Source: Legionella jamestowniensis (GTDB lineage: Bacteria > Pseudomonadota > Gammaproteobacteria > Legionellales > Legionellaceae). Taken from it: DNA of 64,000 bases. Made by a program: the position numbers and the translations under genes. Where the stretch lies: positions 1,053,354 to 1,117,353 of the forward strand of contig NZ_LNYG01000013.1 in NCBI RefSeq assembly GCF_001467745.1, in the 5' to 3' direction. This document shows, piece after piece, positions 1-8,763 of the stretch (position 1 is its first letter; each line of letters opens with the position of its first letter). A model generated the notes under the pieces. That model was given only the letters and a program-made list of their open reading frames with translations, ran no database searches and had not been told where the DNA came from.

Positions 1-219
1 AATACGGTGAAAATCACCTTCTATGACAGCTGATAATTCTTTTACGGCGCGCGTCTTAGCTAACCCGGGAGCACCTTCAACCAACAAATGACCATCCGCC
101 AGTAAGGCGATTAATAACCTTGACACCAAATCATGTTGGCCAAGGATTCGAGTATTTAAATGGGCACTTATCTGCGATAGGTGTTCCTGGACTGTTGAAA
201 TAACATCTAACTGCTCCAT
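1..219 (-). CDS. MoxR-family AAA+ ATPase, N-terminal part (cut by window edge)
   Basis: The gene runs off the left edge and only about 73 N-terminal residues are visible, starting from an ATG at 219-217. The fragment reads MEQLDVISTVQEHLSQI and continues to a Walker A motif GAPGLAKT. This is the nucleotide-binding P-loop typical of MoxR AAA+ ATPases, which usually act with a DUF58/von Willebrand A partner in protein-complex maturation. The expected partner genes would lie outside the window. The family call rests on the P-loop and its neighbouring residues (LVEGAPGLAKT); substrate and pathway cannot be inferred. Confidence 0.85.
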   Translation of the reverse strand, partial: MEQLDVISTVQEHLSQISAHLNTRILGQHDLVSRLLIALLADGHLLVEGAPGLAKTRAVKELSAVIEGDFHRI

Positions 220-431
220 AAGTAATACCCTGTGCAAAAATCCTAATCCTAACGTGAAACAAGGTTTATGCCAAGCATGTCGACTAAAGGGATGATCAAA
301 AAGGAAGAATCCTCCTATGTCATTCTGGGTTAATTTATCAGGCGTATAAATAGCGGAAAGGATGCAGATGGGACACGATTATAGCCAACTTGAAACTGTA
401 TAACGACGTTTTTCCACCTAAAAGAGCGCAC

Positions 432-1496
432 TTAAATACTAAGAATTACATTACCCGGATGCTCTTCCAAATATTGAATTGGAGTCTGTAGCCGCTCTAT
501 AAGCGCTGGCAAGTCTACTTTTGTACGGTGCTCATCTAAATCATGTAAAAGCACTATTTCTGGAAAGTTTGGCGGCTCAGTAATGCCATAAGCCGAAAGA
601 GCGTAGACCGGAGCAGCATTAGAACCATAGATGCTCCTGCAACAAATGCCCAAAGTTTTGCCAAGTCCTAGCAGATTTTCAGTCCACAATTGTCGTTTAT
701 TTAACTCAAAATTATAGATTTTGAGCGAGCGTTCTAACTGCGGTGCTTTGATGTTGTTATTTAAAAACAAGTGCTTAGAATCGCAATAATGATGACGTAT
801 GTGGGCAGGAGTTAGGGCAATGACACCCCCAACTACCCTGCACCAATAATCCTTTCTCTGCGAGTAATTCAAGGTATTAAATTGCTGAGTATAATTAAAA
901 AGCGCTGTAGGCAAGGGGGCTATATTAAAGTGACGCTCATTTTCATATCTTACACCATTTAACTGATAGGCCACTCCCTTAGCCATTAGTTCTTTATATT
1001 GCTCCAATAGCTTAGCCCTTATTTGCTCGCCCTGCAGATTCTTAGGCAGACAATCCAACATCATATTTGCCATGTAGCGCACGTCCTTAGTCCAAATAGC
1101 ATGTTGGAATACACTGATGGACTCAAATGTCCGCCCTGAAATATCGTGCAATGGCGCTTTAACCAATAAATCTTCAGGGTGTTTTTTTAATATAGCTTCC
1201 ATCTCATTTTGCGCAGCCAAACCTGCTAGGGTAAAGAGTATTTCTTTCCGTAAATCGGGGCAAATTGCAAGTAAGTCAGCCACACGCTTTATATTACCTT
1301 CGGCAGCATATTGTGCCAGCCTGGCCAAGATGCGATTTTTTTGCATGAGCTTAGAACGAAAAAAAGGAAATTCTTTCTGGCGAATACTTTTTATCTTTTG
1401 AGGCTCATTCGTTTTATCTAAAAAGCTCGAAATAACTGCCATGATATCTGCATTCAGGGTTTCCAGAGGGGATAGCTCTTTTTTTTCTTTACTCAT
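432..1496 (-). CDS. Legionella-specific effector-like protein with F-box-like N-terminus and ankyrin-like helices
   Basis: Function is unknown. From the ATG at 1496 the protein is 354 residues. Near the N-terminus LETLNADIMAVISSFLD resembles the helical start of an F-box. It is followed by ankyrin-like helices (AAEGNIKRVADLLAICPDL) and a segment SGRTFESISVFQHAIW of a type I associate with a large Legionella-restricted protein family. The open frame extends upstream to a GTG at 1577. A strong Shine-Dalgarno (AAAGGAGG, about 1563-1570) lies just inside that extension, so a start between 1577 and 1496, for example the TTG near 1553, is also possible. I prefer the ATG because it places the F-box-like helix close to the N-terminus. 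Being a Dot/Icm substrate is inference; no membrane segment or signal peptide is seen. Confidence 0.6.
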   Translation of the reverse strand: MSKEKKELSPLETLNADIMAVISSFLDKTNEPQKIKSIRQKEFPFFRSKLMQKNRILARLAQYAAEGNIKRVADLLAICPDLRKEILFTLAGLAAQNEMEAILKKHPEDLLVKAPLHDISGRTFESISVFQHAIWTKDVRYMANMMLDCLPKNLQGEQIRAKLLEQYKELMAKGVAYQLNGVRYENERHFNIAPLPTALFNYTQQFNTLNYSQRKDYWCRVVGGVIALTPAHIRHHYCDSKHLFLNNNIKAPQLERSLKIYNFELNKRQLWTENLLGLGKTLGICCRSIYGSNAAPVYALSAYGITEPPNFPEIVLLHDLDEHRTKVDLPALIERLQTPIQYLEEHPGNVILSI

Positions 1497-1683
1497 GAAA
1501 TCACTCAGCGATAATAATTCGCGTATGGTGTATGAATGAAGCAAAAAAGACAATAATATTTTGGGTCCTCCTTTCACCGTTAAGACACAGCGCGAGATAA
1601 TTCCGGTGCTAAACGGAAGAAGGGGCAGGGATGGTTAAAATAATGGTTAACAAGGAAGTAGGTTCGGACTTTTTTCGACCAAC

Positions 1684-2157
1684 CTACTCGCTAAATGCTT
1701 TTCCAAGTGACAGGCAAGCAACGTTCTTGCTTCTCTGATTTTCAGGAAAATAAGAATCACCATGCTGCGCCAGCAAATAAGGCAGCGATTGACGAATACG
1801 TTCTTGACTTACTACTTTCGTCCAGCAATTAAAATCATTTAAAGGTTTGTTGTATTGTCTGAAAATATCAGAAAAAGCTTTGCGCATAAGTTCGGAATCA
1901 GACCAGGCAACAATTGGCAATTGAGGCGTTTGTTGCCAAATGGTTTCTGCTAAAGCAGGTCCATTGCAATAAACACCGTCTGTAGCACCCAAATCGCCAT
2001 CCATCACAATAAAGGCAACTTCATTTTGGGCAATATAATGTAAAGCGCTGAGGCTATCCCCGACAACTGTCGTTTGAATGTGCTTATTCACCATAGTCAA
2101 TAATCGGGTTAAGCAAAATGCATTAAATGCATTATCCTCAACTATTAAGACACGCAT
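1684..2157 (-). CDS. Single-domain response regulator receiver protein
   Basis: A 157-residue receiver-domain protein. It begins MRVLIVEDN, carrying the acidic pair E7/D8, and the likely phospho-acceptor is Asp53 in FIVMDGD. A conserved Ser (WSDSE) and Lys (NKPLN) sit in the usual places before the last strands. No output domain follows; the C-terminal 40 residues are not recognised. It probably acts as a stand-alone phospho-relay or protein-binding module in the cytoplasm. I chose the ATG at 2157 because GGGAG lies 5 bases upstream; a TTG five codons earlier would put the Shine-Dalgarno inside the gene. No histidine kinase gene is adjacent. Confidence 0.8.
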   Translation of the reverse strand: MRVLIVEDNAFNAFCLTRLLTMVNKHIQTTVVGDSLSALHYIAQNEVAFIVMDGDLGATDGVYCNGPALAETIWQQTPQLPIVAWSDSELMRKAFSDIFRQYNKPLNDFNCWTKVVSQERIRQSLPYLLAQHGDSYFPENQRSKNVACLSLGKAFSE

Positions 2158-2222
2158 AGAAACTCCCTTCAACTTTCAGCAAGGAGTATAACGCTCAAAC
2201 CTTAAGGGAAACTTAAGAAAAA

Positions 2223-2876
2223 TTAATTCAATTTTTTAATATCATTGGAGGTAGCTATCAAAACTGTATCAGCAAGTCGCTTGGCAAATAAACCGTTGTC
2301 CACAACACCCGGTATTAACTTAATCGACTCCTCCAATTCAATGGGTTTGGTGATGTCAAAATTATAAACATCAAGGATGATGTTACCATTATCGCTAATA
2401 AACCCTTCTCTATATTCTGGATCACCCCCTAACTTTACAAGCTCACGAGCCACGTAGCTTCGAGCCATAGGAATAACTTCAACAGCAACCGGGAACGCAC
2501 CTAAATGCCCCACAAGCTTTGATTCATCGACAATGCAAATGAATTGATTAGCCACTGATGCTAAAATTTTTTCCCTTGTTAAAGCGCCGCCACCGCCTTT
2601 TATCATTTGACGCCCTGCTGTCACCTCATCCGCTCCATCAATATAAAGGGGAACCTCTTGGGCGACATTTAAATCAATGACAGGAATACCCAGGGCTCGC
2701 AGTCGGGCTTCTGTTTCTTTTGAACTTGCTACACAAGCATCAATACGATGCTTAATGGTAGCCAATTGTTCAATAAAATAATTCACAGTGGAGCCCGTAC
2801 CAATACCGAGGATCATTTCATCATCTTTAAGGTAATTTAATACTTCCTTGGCTACAGCTTCTTTCAATGCGCTCAT
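2223..2876 (-). CDS. rpiA: Ribose-5-phosphate isomerase A
   Basis: Interconverts ribose-5-phosphate and ribulose-5-phosphate in the non-oxidative pentose phosphate pathway. The 217-residue length is normal for RpiA. Family motifs are visible in order: [12 protein letters not shown] (substrate-binding loop near residues 24-35), IDGADEV (catalytic Asp region) and [12 protein letters not shown], with the catalytic Glu in TREKI. The gene is preceded by a 26-bp perfect palindrome at 2953-2978 and follows a lipoprotein gene on the same strand. Nothing is missing. Confidence 0.96.
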   Translation of the reverse strand: MSALKEAVAKEVLNYLKDDEMILGIGTGSTVNYFIEQLATIKHRIDACVASSKETEARLRALGIPVIDLNVAQEVPLYIDGADEVTAGRQMIKGGGGALTREKILASVANQFICIVDESKLVGHLGAFPVAVEVIPMARSYVARELVKLGGDPEYREGFISDNGNIILDVYNFDITKPIELEESIKLIPGVVDNGLFAKRLADTVLIATSNDIKKLN

Positions 2877-2952
2877 TTTTTATCCATCAATTAAAAATTC
2901 ATGGACAGATTTTAACGCCCTATGAGGGTTTTGGATAGATTTTTGCGAGAGT

Positions 2953-2978
2953 ATGGTGATTCTTTAAAGAATCACCAT
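2953..2978. repeat. 26-bp perfect palindrome between lipoprotein gene and rpiA
   Basis: The half-site ATGGTGATTCTTT is followed immediately by its exact reverse complement, with no spacer. It lies 75 bases upstream of the rpiA start and 70 bases downstream of the lipoprotein gene, both on the minus strand. There is no T-run on the minus-strand side, so it is not a standard intrinsic terminator. It could be a terminator assisted by another factor, a cruciform or a protein-binding site. Confidence 0.6.
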
Positions 2979-3048
2979 GAATGGATGTTTGTCCTTTCGA
3001 TAGTTCAAAACAAACCTAACTGCCTTACTCTATATTCTCTAAATCCAC

Positions 3049-3429
3049 TTATTGTCCAACAGTTGGAGCTTCCAATGGAACGGCAGTACCAGCAGTTTTC
3101 TTGGCAGCTTGAGTGGTAGCTGGCGTAGATGTTGAGGAAGAGGCTGACGAGGAAGAAGACGAAGTACCAGAACTAGAACTAGAATCAGGATTAGAACGAT
3201 TGGCTGAAGTGGAGCTGCTTGTCGCCCTGGATGTGGTCGAATTTGCCCGGGTTGAAGAACCACTTTGATAAATCGTCGTATTATGCCGCTGACTTGTACC
3301 ATACTCAGGCTGAGAACTTCTGACTGGCGAATCAGTAAACAATTGTTCTATACCTTGACAACCTGTTAACAGCAGTGACGAAGAAGTCAAAATGCCAGCG
3401 ATACCCCAAAAAAGCAGATTTTTTTTCAT
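3049..3429 (-). CDS. Small Ser/Thr-rich lipoprotein
   Basis: A 126-residue protein with a lipoprotein signal peptide: a KK start, a hydrophobic stretch, and the lipobox LLTGC with Cys at about residue 24. The mature part is low-complexity and very rich in Ser, Thr and Ala (around residues 55-110), suggesting a disordered, surface- or periplasm-exposed anchor. No enzymatic domain is recognised. A second frame across the same bases is open only because of the repetitive composition. Function is unknown; lipid anchoring is a confident inference from the lipobox. Confidence 0.75.
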   Translation of the reverse strand: MKKNLLFWGIAGILTSSSLLLTGCQGIEQLFTDSPVRSSQPEYGTSQRHNTTIYQSGSSTRANSTTSRATSSSTSANRSNPDSSSSSGTSSSSSSASSSTSTPATTQAAKKTAGTAVPLEAPTVGQ

Positions 3430-3590
3430 ATTGTCATCCTTGAAATTGGTAATCTTAACTACTTTGCATTCTAACGGGTATCAACGCGCTTGTAAAATCA
3501 GGCTTATGATTTTTAACAGTTATTTTTTAGATGTCCAGTATTCTTAAATCATTCAATTGTATTGTTAATTGTGCAGTTAACCTAAATATT

Positions 3591-5534
3591 TTATCCTACT
3601 AATAATCTTTTTTCAGCCTGGTTCAAAGCCGTCGGTGCCCCATACAGAATTAAAATATCTTTTGCACAAAATGTGAAGGTTGGTGTTGGCTTTATATGCT
3701 CTTTATTGCGCCGAACACTGACAATATTTACTTGTGGAAGTTTTATTTCACCAAGCATTTTTGTGACGGCATACGCGCCCTCTGGTAGAAAAACAGGCCG
3801 CAAATGTTCATATATCAAATTTTCCTCAAACGACTCTTCTAACTCTAAAAATGAACCAGGAAAAATTTGCGCAAGTATTTCATAATTATTTTCCCTCGCT
3901 TCTTGCAATAATGTATTAATTTTTACTTTAGGGACATGTAAACTTTGTAGCAAATAATTGACCAATGTCAAACTCTCCTCAAAAACCTCTGTGACAATTC
4001 TTGTTGCACCTTTGTTACGTAATAATTCAAATTCTGTTTCATCTTTACATCTGACTAAAATTGGGATCTTAAGATCTTGCAAATGCTCTAAAACACTCAA
4101 ACTTGCCTGCACATCATCAAAACTGATAACTAATGCAGTAGCTTTTTCAGGTTTGGCCGCGTTGAGTACATCGGGATGAGTCACGTTGCCATAGATGCTA
4201 GGCTCCCCTGCCAGCGAGGTATTGTGAATAATTGCGGGATCTAAATCAAAACCAAGGTATGGAATATTCACTTTATTTAAAAAACGTGCCACATTTTGCC
4301 CAACCCGACCGAAACCACAAATAATCACATGATCCTTCAACTCATCAGCGATTTCCTTAATCCTTTTTACAATCTGTTCTTGATCACCTTGTTTGTTTTT
4401 GGGTAATAAAAATCTGGCAACTTGTTTATTATTGCGAATAATCATGGGGCTTAAAGCAAACGAGATGATTAAAGCTGCTAATATCACTTGACCATAGTCA
4501 AGCGGTATTAGCTGAGTGCTTAGTGCCAAAGCCAAGATGGCAAAGCCAAACTCTCCCCCCTGCCCTAAAATCAAACCTGTACGAACTGCCGTTGCAATTC
4601 CATAGTGGGTAAACCAACATAAGCACATAATTAACAGCGATTTAGCTACCATCAAGGCAATTAACAGGAGCAATATCCAATACCAAGTATCCGCCCATGT
4701 GGTTATATTGGCTAACATGCCGATGGATACAAAAAATAATCCTAATAAAACATCCCTAAATGGACGAATTTCGCTTTTAATTTGATGCCGAAATTGCGTT
4801 TCACCTAACATAATTCCACTTAAAAATGCACCTAATGCTAAGGTCATTCCCAATACAGATGTCAACCATGCTGAGCCGATAGCTACAAATAAGACACTTA
4901 GTGTAAATAATTCAACAATACGTGTGGAGGCAACTAAATGGAATAAAGGCCGTAAAAGCCAACGCCCTAATCCGATAATAACAAAAATAGCCAAAAGTCC
5001 TTTAAGTAAAGCACTCAATAAAGAAGTATAAAGAGACTGTTCGCTTAAGCCAGTTAAGCTTGCTATGATGACCAGTATAGGAATTACAGATAAATCTTGA
5101 AAAAGTAAAATACCGAGTGCAGTTAAACCATGTTTAGCATGAATTTCATAATTCTCAGTAAGTACTTTAATCACCAAGGCAGTTGAAGACATAGCCACCA
5201 CACATCCAATAACAATTGACTCTTTGATGGTCATTTGTAGCCATAGTCCAACAACGAGGGTAATCACGATACTTAGAATAACTTGTAGAGCACCTAATAC
5301 AAAAACAGCGTGCCTTAAGTTTAAAAGCTGCGGCAAAGAAAATTCCAATCCTATGGTAAACATTAAGAGTACAACGCCAAATTCAGCAAGAGAAAGAATG
5401 GCAGGACTCTCAGGTATCCAGGCCAACACATGTGGCCCGACAAGAACACCAACTATCAAATACCCTAACGTGAGAGGTAGGCGAAAAAAGCGAAAGAGGA
5501 CATTGATCAAAAGAACTGTCAGAAGCACAACCAA
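3591..5534 (-). CDS. CPA2-type cation/proton antiporter with TrkA-N domain; N-terminus apparently frameshifted
   Basis: A Kef/YbaL-like monovalent cation:H+ antiporter of about 647 residues. An N-terminal block of roughly 12 membrane helices (LGYLIVGVLVGPHV; FTIGLEFSLP) is followed by a cytosolic TrkA-N/RCK nucleotide-binding domain with GFGRVG and a C-terminal TrkA-C-like segment. The only in-frame start is TTG at 5534, two codons after an in-frame TAG, giving a shortened first helix. In the neighbouring frame an ATG at 5559 encodes MPHPILDSI and would join perfectly to VVLLTVLL if one G of the GG at 5531-5532 were absent. The gene therefore carries either a real one-base frameshift near the start or a sequence error. 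The cargo (K+ or Na+) cannot be told from sequence. Confidence 0.85.
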   Translation of the reverse strand: MVVLLTVLLINVLFRFFRLPLTLGYLIVGVLVGPHVLAWIPESPAILSLAEFGVVLLMFTIGLEFSLPQLLNLRHAVFVLGALQVILSIVITLVVGLWLQMTIKESIVIGCVVAMSSTALVIKVLTENYEIHAKHGLTALGILLFQDLSVIPILVIIASLTGLSEQSLYTSLLSALLKGLLAIFVIIGLGRWLLRPLFHLVASTRIVELFTLSVLFVAIGSAWLTSVLGMTLALGAFLSGIMLGETQFRHQIKSEIRPFRDVLLGLFFVSIGMLANITTWADTWYWILLLLIALMVAKSLLIMCLCWFTHYGIATAVRTGLILGQGGEFGFAILALALSTQLIPLDYGQVILAALIISFALSPMIIRNNKQVARFLLPKNKQGDQEQIVKRIKEIADELKDHVIICGFGRVGQNVARFLNKVNIPYLGFDLDPAIIHNTSLAGEPSIYGNVTHPDVLNAAKPEKATALVISFDDVQASLSVLEHLQDLKIPILVRCKDETEFELLRNKGATRIVTEVFEESLTLVNYLLQSLHVPKVKINTLLQEARENNYEILAQIFPGSFLELEESFEENLIYEHLRPVFLPEGAYAVTKMLGEIKLPQVNIVSVRRNKEHIKPTPTFTFCAKDILILYGAPTALNQAEKRLLVG

Positions 5535-5661
5535 TACTGTCTAAGATAGGATGAGGCATATAAGCTGTCTCGTTTTAAAAGTGATTGGAGCTCATTTGAA
5601 GTAACGACAAAAGTTAGTTTTGACGTATACTGAGCAAGAATTCTGATTATAAGGACTTGCA

Positions 5662-6612
5662 ATGATTTATGACAACATTCTTGCCACGATAGGACACACC
5701 CCTGTAGTAAAAATAAATCGTATTGGCAAAGAACTCTCTTGTGAGTTGTATGCTAAATGTGAATTTTTTAATCCTGGCGGTTCGGTTAAAGATCGCATTG
5801 GTTTTCAAATGGTTAAAAAAGCACAAGAAGCTGGCCGCATTAAGCCTGGTGATACGTTAATTGAGCCAACCTCTGGCAATACCGGCATTGGTATCGCTTT
5901 GGCAGGTGCTGTTTTGGGTTATAAAGTCGTGATTACCATGCCCCATAAAATGAGCCAGGAAAAGCAATCCATTTTGGAACGGTTGGGTGCCACCATTTAT
6001 CGCACACGAACTGAGGCAGCATGGGATGATTCGGATAGTCATATCTCTCTTGCCAAAGACTTGCAGCGTGAAATACCTAATTCCCATATTCTTGATCAAT
6101 ATGCAAATCCAGATAACCCTAACGCCCATTATTATGGAACAGCACAGGAAATTATTGATGATTTCGGCATGAATCTACATATGGTTGTGGCTGGCGTAGG
6201 AACTGGTGGGACCATTAGTGGCATTGCCAAACGTTTGAAAGAATATAATCCACAAATCAAAATCGTGGGGGTCGACCCGGAAGGCTCTATATTAGGCGGT
6301 GGTCATGAAATTAAACCCTATCAGGTTGAAGGAATAGGCTATGACTTTTTCCCGGAGGTTCTTGATAACACCTTAATCGATAATTACATTAAGACCAACG
6401 ATAAAAACTCATTTCATATGGCACGACGGTTAATTCAGGAAGAAGGCTTGCTAGTCGGAGGCTCTTCCGGGGCTGCAATGTGGGGAGCTTTGGAGGCAGC
6501 AAAATCACTACCAGCTGGACAACGTTGTTTAGTCATTCTCCCTGACTCCATTCGCAATTACATGTCTAAACATGCCAACGATGAATGGATGAAAGAGCAG
6601 GGTTTTTTATAA
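5662..6612 (+). CDS. PLP-dependent cystathionine beta-synthase-like / cysteine synthase-like enzyme
   Basis: A fold-type II PLP enzyme of 316 residues that joins a serine- or acetylserine-derived aminoacrylate to a sulfur nucleophile. The PLP lysine is K43 in GGSVKDR, the substrate loop is TSGNTG, and the phosphate-binding glycine loop is GVGTGGT. Several stretches (KCEFFNPGGSVKDRI, PHKMSQEK, IPNSHILDQY, VEGIGYDFFPEVLD, EEGLLVGGSSGAA) resemble the catalytic core of cystathionine beta-synthase more than CysK. There is no N-terminal heme domain and no C-terminal regulatory CBS pair. Automatic labels may say cysteine synthase; transsulfuration is the better guess. An AAGGA Shine-Dalgarno precedes the ATG. 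Confidence 0.85.
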   Translation: MIYDNILATIGHTPVVKINRIGKELSCELYAKCEFFNPGGSVKDRIGFQMVKKAQEAGRIKPGDTLIEPTSGNTGIGIALAGAVLGYKVVITMPHKMSQEKQSILERLGATIYRTRTEAAWDDSDSHISLAKDLQREIPNSHILDQYANPDNPNAHYYGTAQEIIDDFGMNLHMVVAGVGTGGTISGIAKRLKEYNPQIKIVGVDPEGSILGGGHEIKPYQVEGIGYDFFPEVLDNTLIDNYIKTNDKNSFHMARRLIQEEGLLVGGSSGAAMWGALEAAKSLPAGQRCLVILPDSIRNYMSKHANDEWMKEQGFL

Positions 6613-6636
6613 GGCACGCCCTAGCAGGACGCGCGC

Positions 6637-7755
6637 TTACCCAATGCGCGCACCTGCTCTTTTGTCCAAAGCCTCAATTTGATCAAACACATGGTTAGCA
6701 TCCAATTGCTCTATAGTGACCGCCCTGGCAATCGCATGGATTAATTGATTAGTAAAATGTTGATTCGGATTATTCATCAACTCATTGCGAACAATCCGTA
6801 GTTCACTGTTAGATTCTTTAAGCGCTTTAAAGAAGTGTTCACTACCATGCTCAATCCCTACGTACCCCTGGAAATAATCACTCTTTTTTAACCCTTCAAT
6901 GTAAATATTTAATAATAATTCTTTGGTTGCACCATCCGCTTCAACTGCAGCGGTTAAACGGCGCTTGGTATCTTCGAAATTTTCTAACAGGCGTTTATCT
7001 TCTTGGGCAATGATGGCAAGAACTTCTTCAATGTCCGGATCATTTTTTTTAACTTGTGTAGGAGTAAGGCTAACTGCAGATACTGTTTTTACAGACTGAA
7101 ATTTAGTTGGATTCATTACACAAGGAATATAATGCTTCTCTTGTAATTGAATCACCAGGGGATTGGCAGAGCGTTCTTTTTTCCCTTCGTAATGCAAATG
7201 CATAGGAATTTCTTTTCCCTCACTAACGACGCGAACCCGAATAGGATAGCCGGTTGCTTTAGCAGCTGCCGCAATAGCTGTTTCATCAATCCAAGTTGTG
7301 GGCTGGCGCATGGTTGCAGGTGAAGTAGGTGTTACTCCATCATTCACAAAAGCACCACGATATTTTGCACAGCTCTCACGATCAGTCATTTCATCAACAG
7401 CCATCTGACGGATAGTATAGGCAAGAGACTGAATAGTAAGCACCATTCTATTAGAGTTGGTCAGCCAGCGAAGTTGGTCAATCGCATTTGCATGAGGCAA
7501 AGAAGGTTTTTGTTCAGGGAAATATTCGAAATGTTTTATCAGTAGAGCATTTAATTCAGCACTGTTACGATTTTCAAAAAACATCGTATTACTTTCATAC
7601 AGTTCTTTACTGATGATTGCCGCAGCAATCGCTCTAAATCCACAATCACCATTGCCACCTACATCCACATAATCCACAGTTTTTGCAGTCTGCTTGGTAG
7701 CTTCAGTAGGTTGTGGAGGAAGATTTTTAAAAAAACCTGTGCTGGCAAGTGCCAT
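6637..7755 (-). CDS. OTU-like cysteine protease, candidate Dot/Icm effector
   Basis: A 372-residue protein whose first 215 residues show the OTU deubiquitinase layout. The Cys loop is GGNGDCGFRAIAAA with Cys38 and upstream Asp37. A Trp-containing segment TWIDETAIAAAAKATGYPI (residues 154-172) comes at the position of the conserved OTU tryptophan helix. The end is a His motif EKHYIPCV with His208. OTU proteases cleave ubiquitin chains, and Legionella species are known to translocate OTU-type deubiquitinases into host cells. The C-terminal 160 residues are helical and unrecognised and may bind ubiquitin or a host target. No signal peptide is present. Start ATG at 7755 is preceded by GGGGAGAAAACC. 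The OTU fold is inferred from motifs; activity and linkage preference are unknown. Confidence 0.78.
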   Translation of the reverse strand: MALASTGFFKNLPPQPTEATKQTAKTVDYVDVGGNGDCGFRAIAAAIISKELYESNTMFFENRNSAELNALLIKHFEYFPEQKPSLPHANAIDQLRWLTNSNRMVLTIQSLAYTIRQMAVDEMTDRESCAKYRGAFVNDGVTPTSPATMRQPTTWIDETAIAAAAKATGYPIRVRVVSEGKEIPMHLHYEGKKERSANPLVIQLQEKHYIPCVMNPTKFQSVKTVSAVSLTPTQVKKNDPDIEEVLAIIAQEDKRLLENFEDTKRRLTAAVEADGATKELLLNIYIEGLKKSDYFQGYVGIEHGSEHFFKALKESNSELRIVRNELMNNPNQHFTNQLIHAIARAVTIEQLDANHVFDQIEALDKRAGARIG

Positions 7756-7866
7756 GGTTTTCTCCCCTTAAATACTCATATAATTCCATTCTAACCAATG
7801 CAGATTAAGGAAATATTAACTAAGACTTTACACTATTATGTTAAAATTTCAACTAAAAAGATTTAA

Positions 7867-8661
7867 TTATGCGCAGTTAGTTCCAATAAAAGCGACTATT
7901 CTATTAACAAATCCATTATCCCATAAATCATTATGGCCTCGGTCAGGCAGATTAATGAGAAACTTGGGTTCATTGGCATGTTCAAAAAGGATACGGGCTT
8001 GCTGGGAGGGTACTATAGTGTCACTTTCACCATGTAAAATAAGCAAAGGACTTTTAATTTGAGAAATACGTGATAAAGAATCAAATTTATCCCATGGAGC
8101 AATAAAAACCCAAGGATAATGGTAGCGGGCTACCTGAGTCATTGAAGTATAGGGTGATTGTAGTACTACTGCACAAACCTTGCTTTTTGCCCCCAAATAA
8201 GTTGCAACGCTTGTCCCTAACGATTCGCCATATAAAATCGTTTGTTGCAGTGAAACGCCTTGCTGTTGTAAAAACTCAAGTCCAGCTTGTCCATCATAAT
8301 ACAATCCCTGCTCCCTGGGTTGGCCTTTATTGCCCCCATAGCCACGATATTCCAAAAGCAACACACCAAAACCTGCTGCAAGAAATTGCCGAACTAACGG
8401 CATCCGGTAACCAATATGGCCAGCATTCCCATGCAGATACAGAATAGTCGGCTTGCCAGCCGCAGCAGGCTTATACCAAGACATTAACTCCAAGCCATCT
8501 GCTGTATGAATTTTTACGACTTGCATATCTTCTGCTTGAAATACCGACCGACTTGGCACTTCTTTTGCTGGAAAATAGATCAAATTTCGCTGTAAAAAAT
8601 AAATTAATAAACTTGCGATAGCAAATACCGTCATACTAATAAAAAGCAATTGTTTAATCAT
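7867..8661 (-). CDS. Membrane-anchored alpha/beta hydrolase
   Basis: A serine hydrolase of 264 residues with one N-terminal hydrophobic helix (about residues 5-23), likely an uncleaved anchor facing the periplasm. Alpha/beta hydrolase signatures are complete: oxyanion region LYLHGNAGHIGYR, nucleophile elbow YGESLGTS (GxSxG), acid in HGESDTIVP and catalytic His in DRGHNDL. This resembles the BEM46/YfhR-like family of small hydrolases. The substrate is unknown. It is convergent with no gene and divergent from the coiled-coil membrane protein that starts about 100 bases away. Confidence 0.87.
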   Translation of the reverse strand: MIKQLLFISMTVFAIASLLIYFLQRNLIYFPAKEVPSRSVFQAEDMQVVKIHTADGLELMSWYKPAAAGKPTILYLHGNAGHIGYRMPLVRQFLAAGFGVLLLEYRGYGGNKGQPREQGLYYDGQAGLEFLQQQGVSLQQTILYGESLGTSVATYLGAKSKVCAVVLQSPYTSMTQVARYHYPWVFIAPWDKFDSLSRISQIKSPLLILHGESDTIVPSQQARILFEHANEPKFLINLPDRGHNDLWDNGFVNRIVAFIGTNCA

Positions 8662-8763
8662 AATTTAAAACCAAGGCAGAAGTACTGGTTAATCGAATTT
8701 TTTAAGTATAGCGAGAAGAACCATTTTTACGAATCAAATGAAGAGGAATGCCAGGAGGCGACC

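Noticed and set aside
3039-3302. 87-codon minus-strand frame overlapping the lipoprotein gene
   Set aside because: The Leu/Val/Pro-rich translation is the alternate reading of a Ser/Thr-rich repeat; the lipobox frame is convincing.
8650-8763. Extension of the coiled-coil gene back to 8650
   Set aside because: It would overlap the divergent hydrolase start; an AGGAGG sits just before the ATG at 8764.
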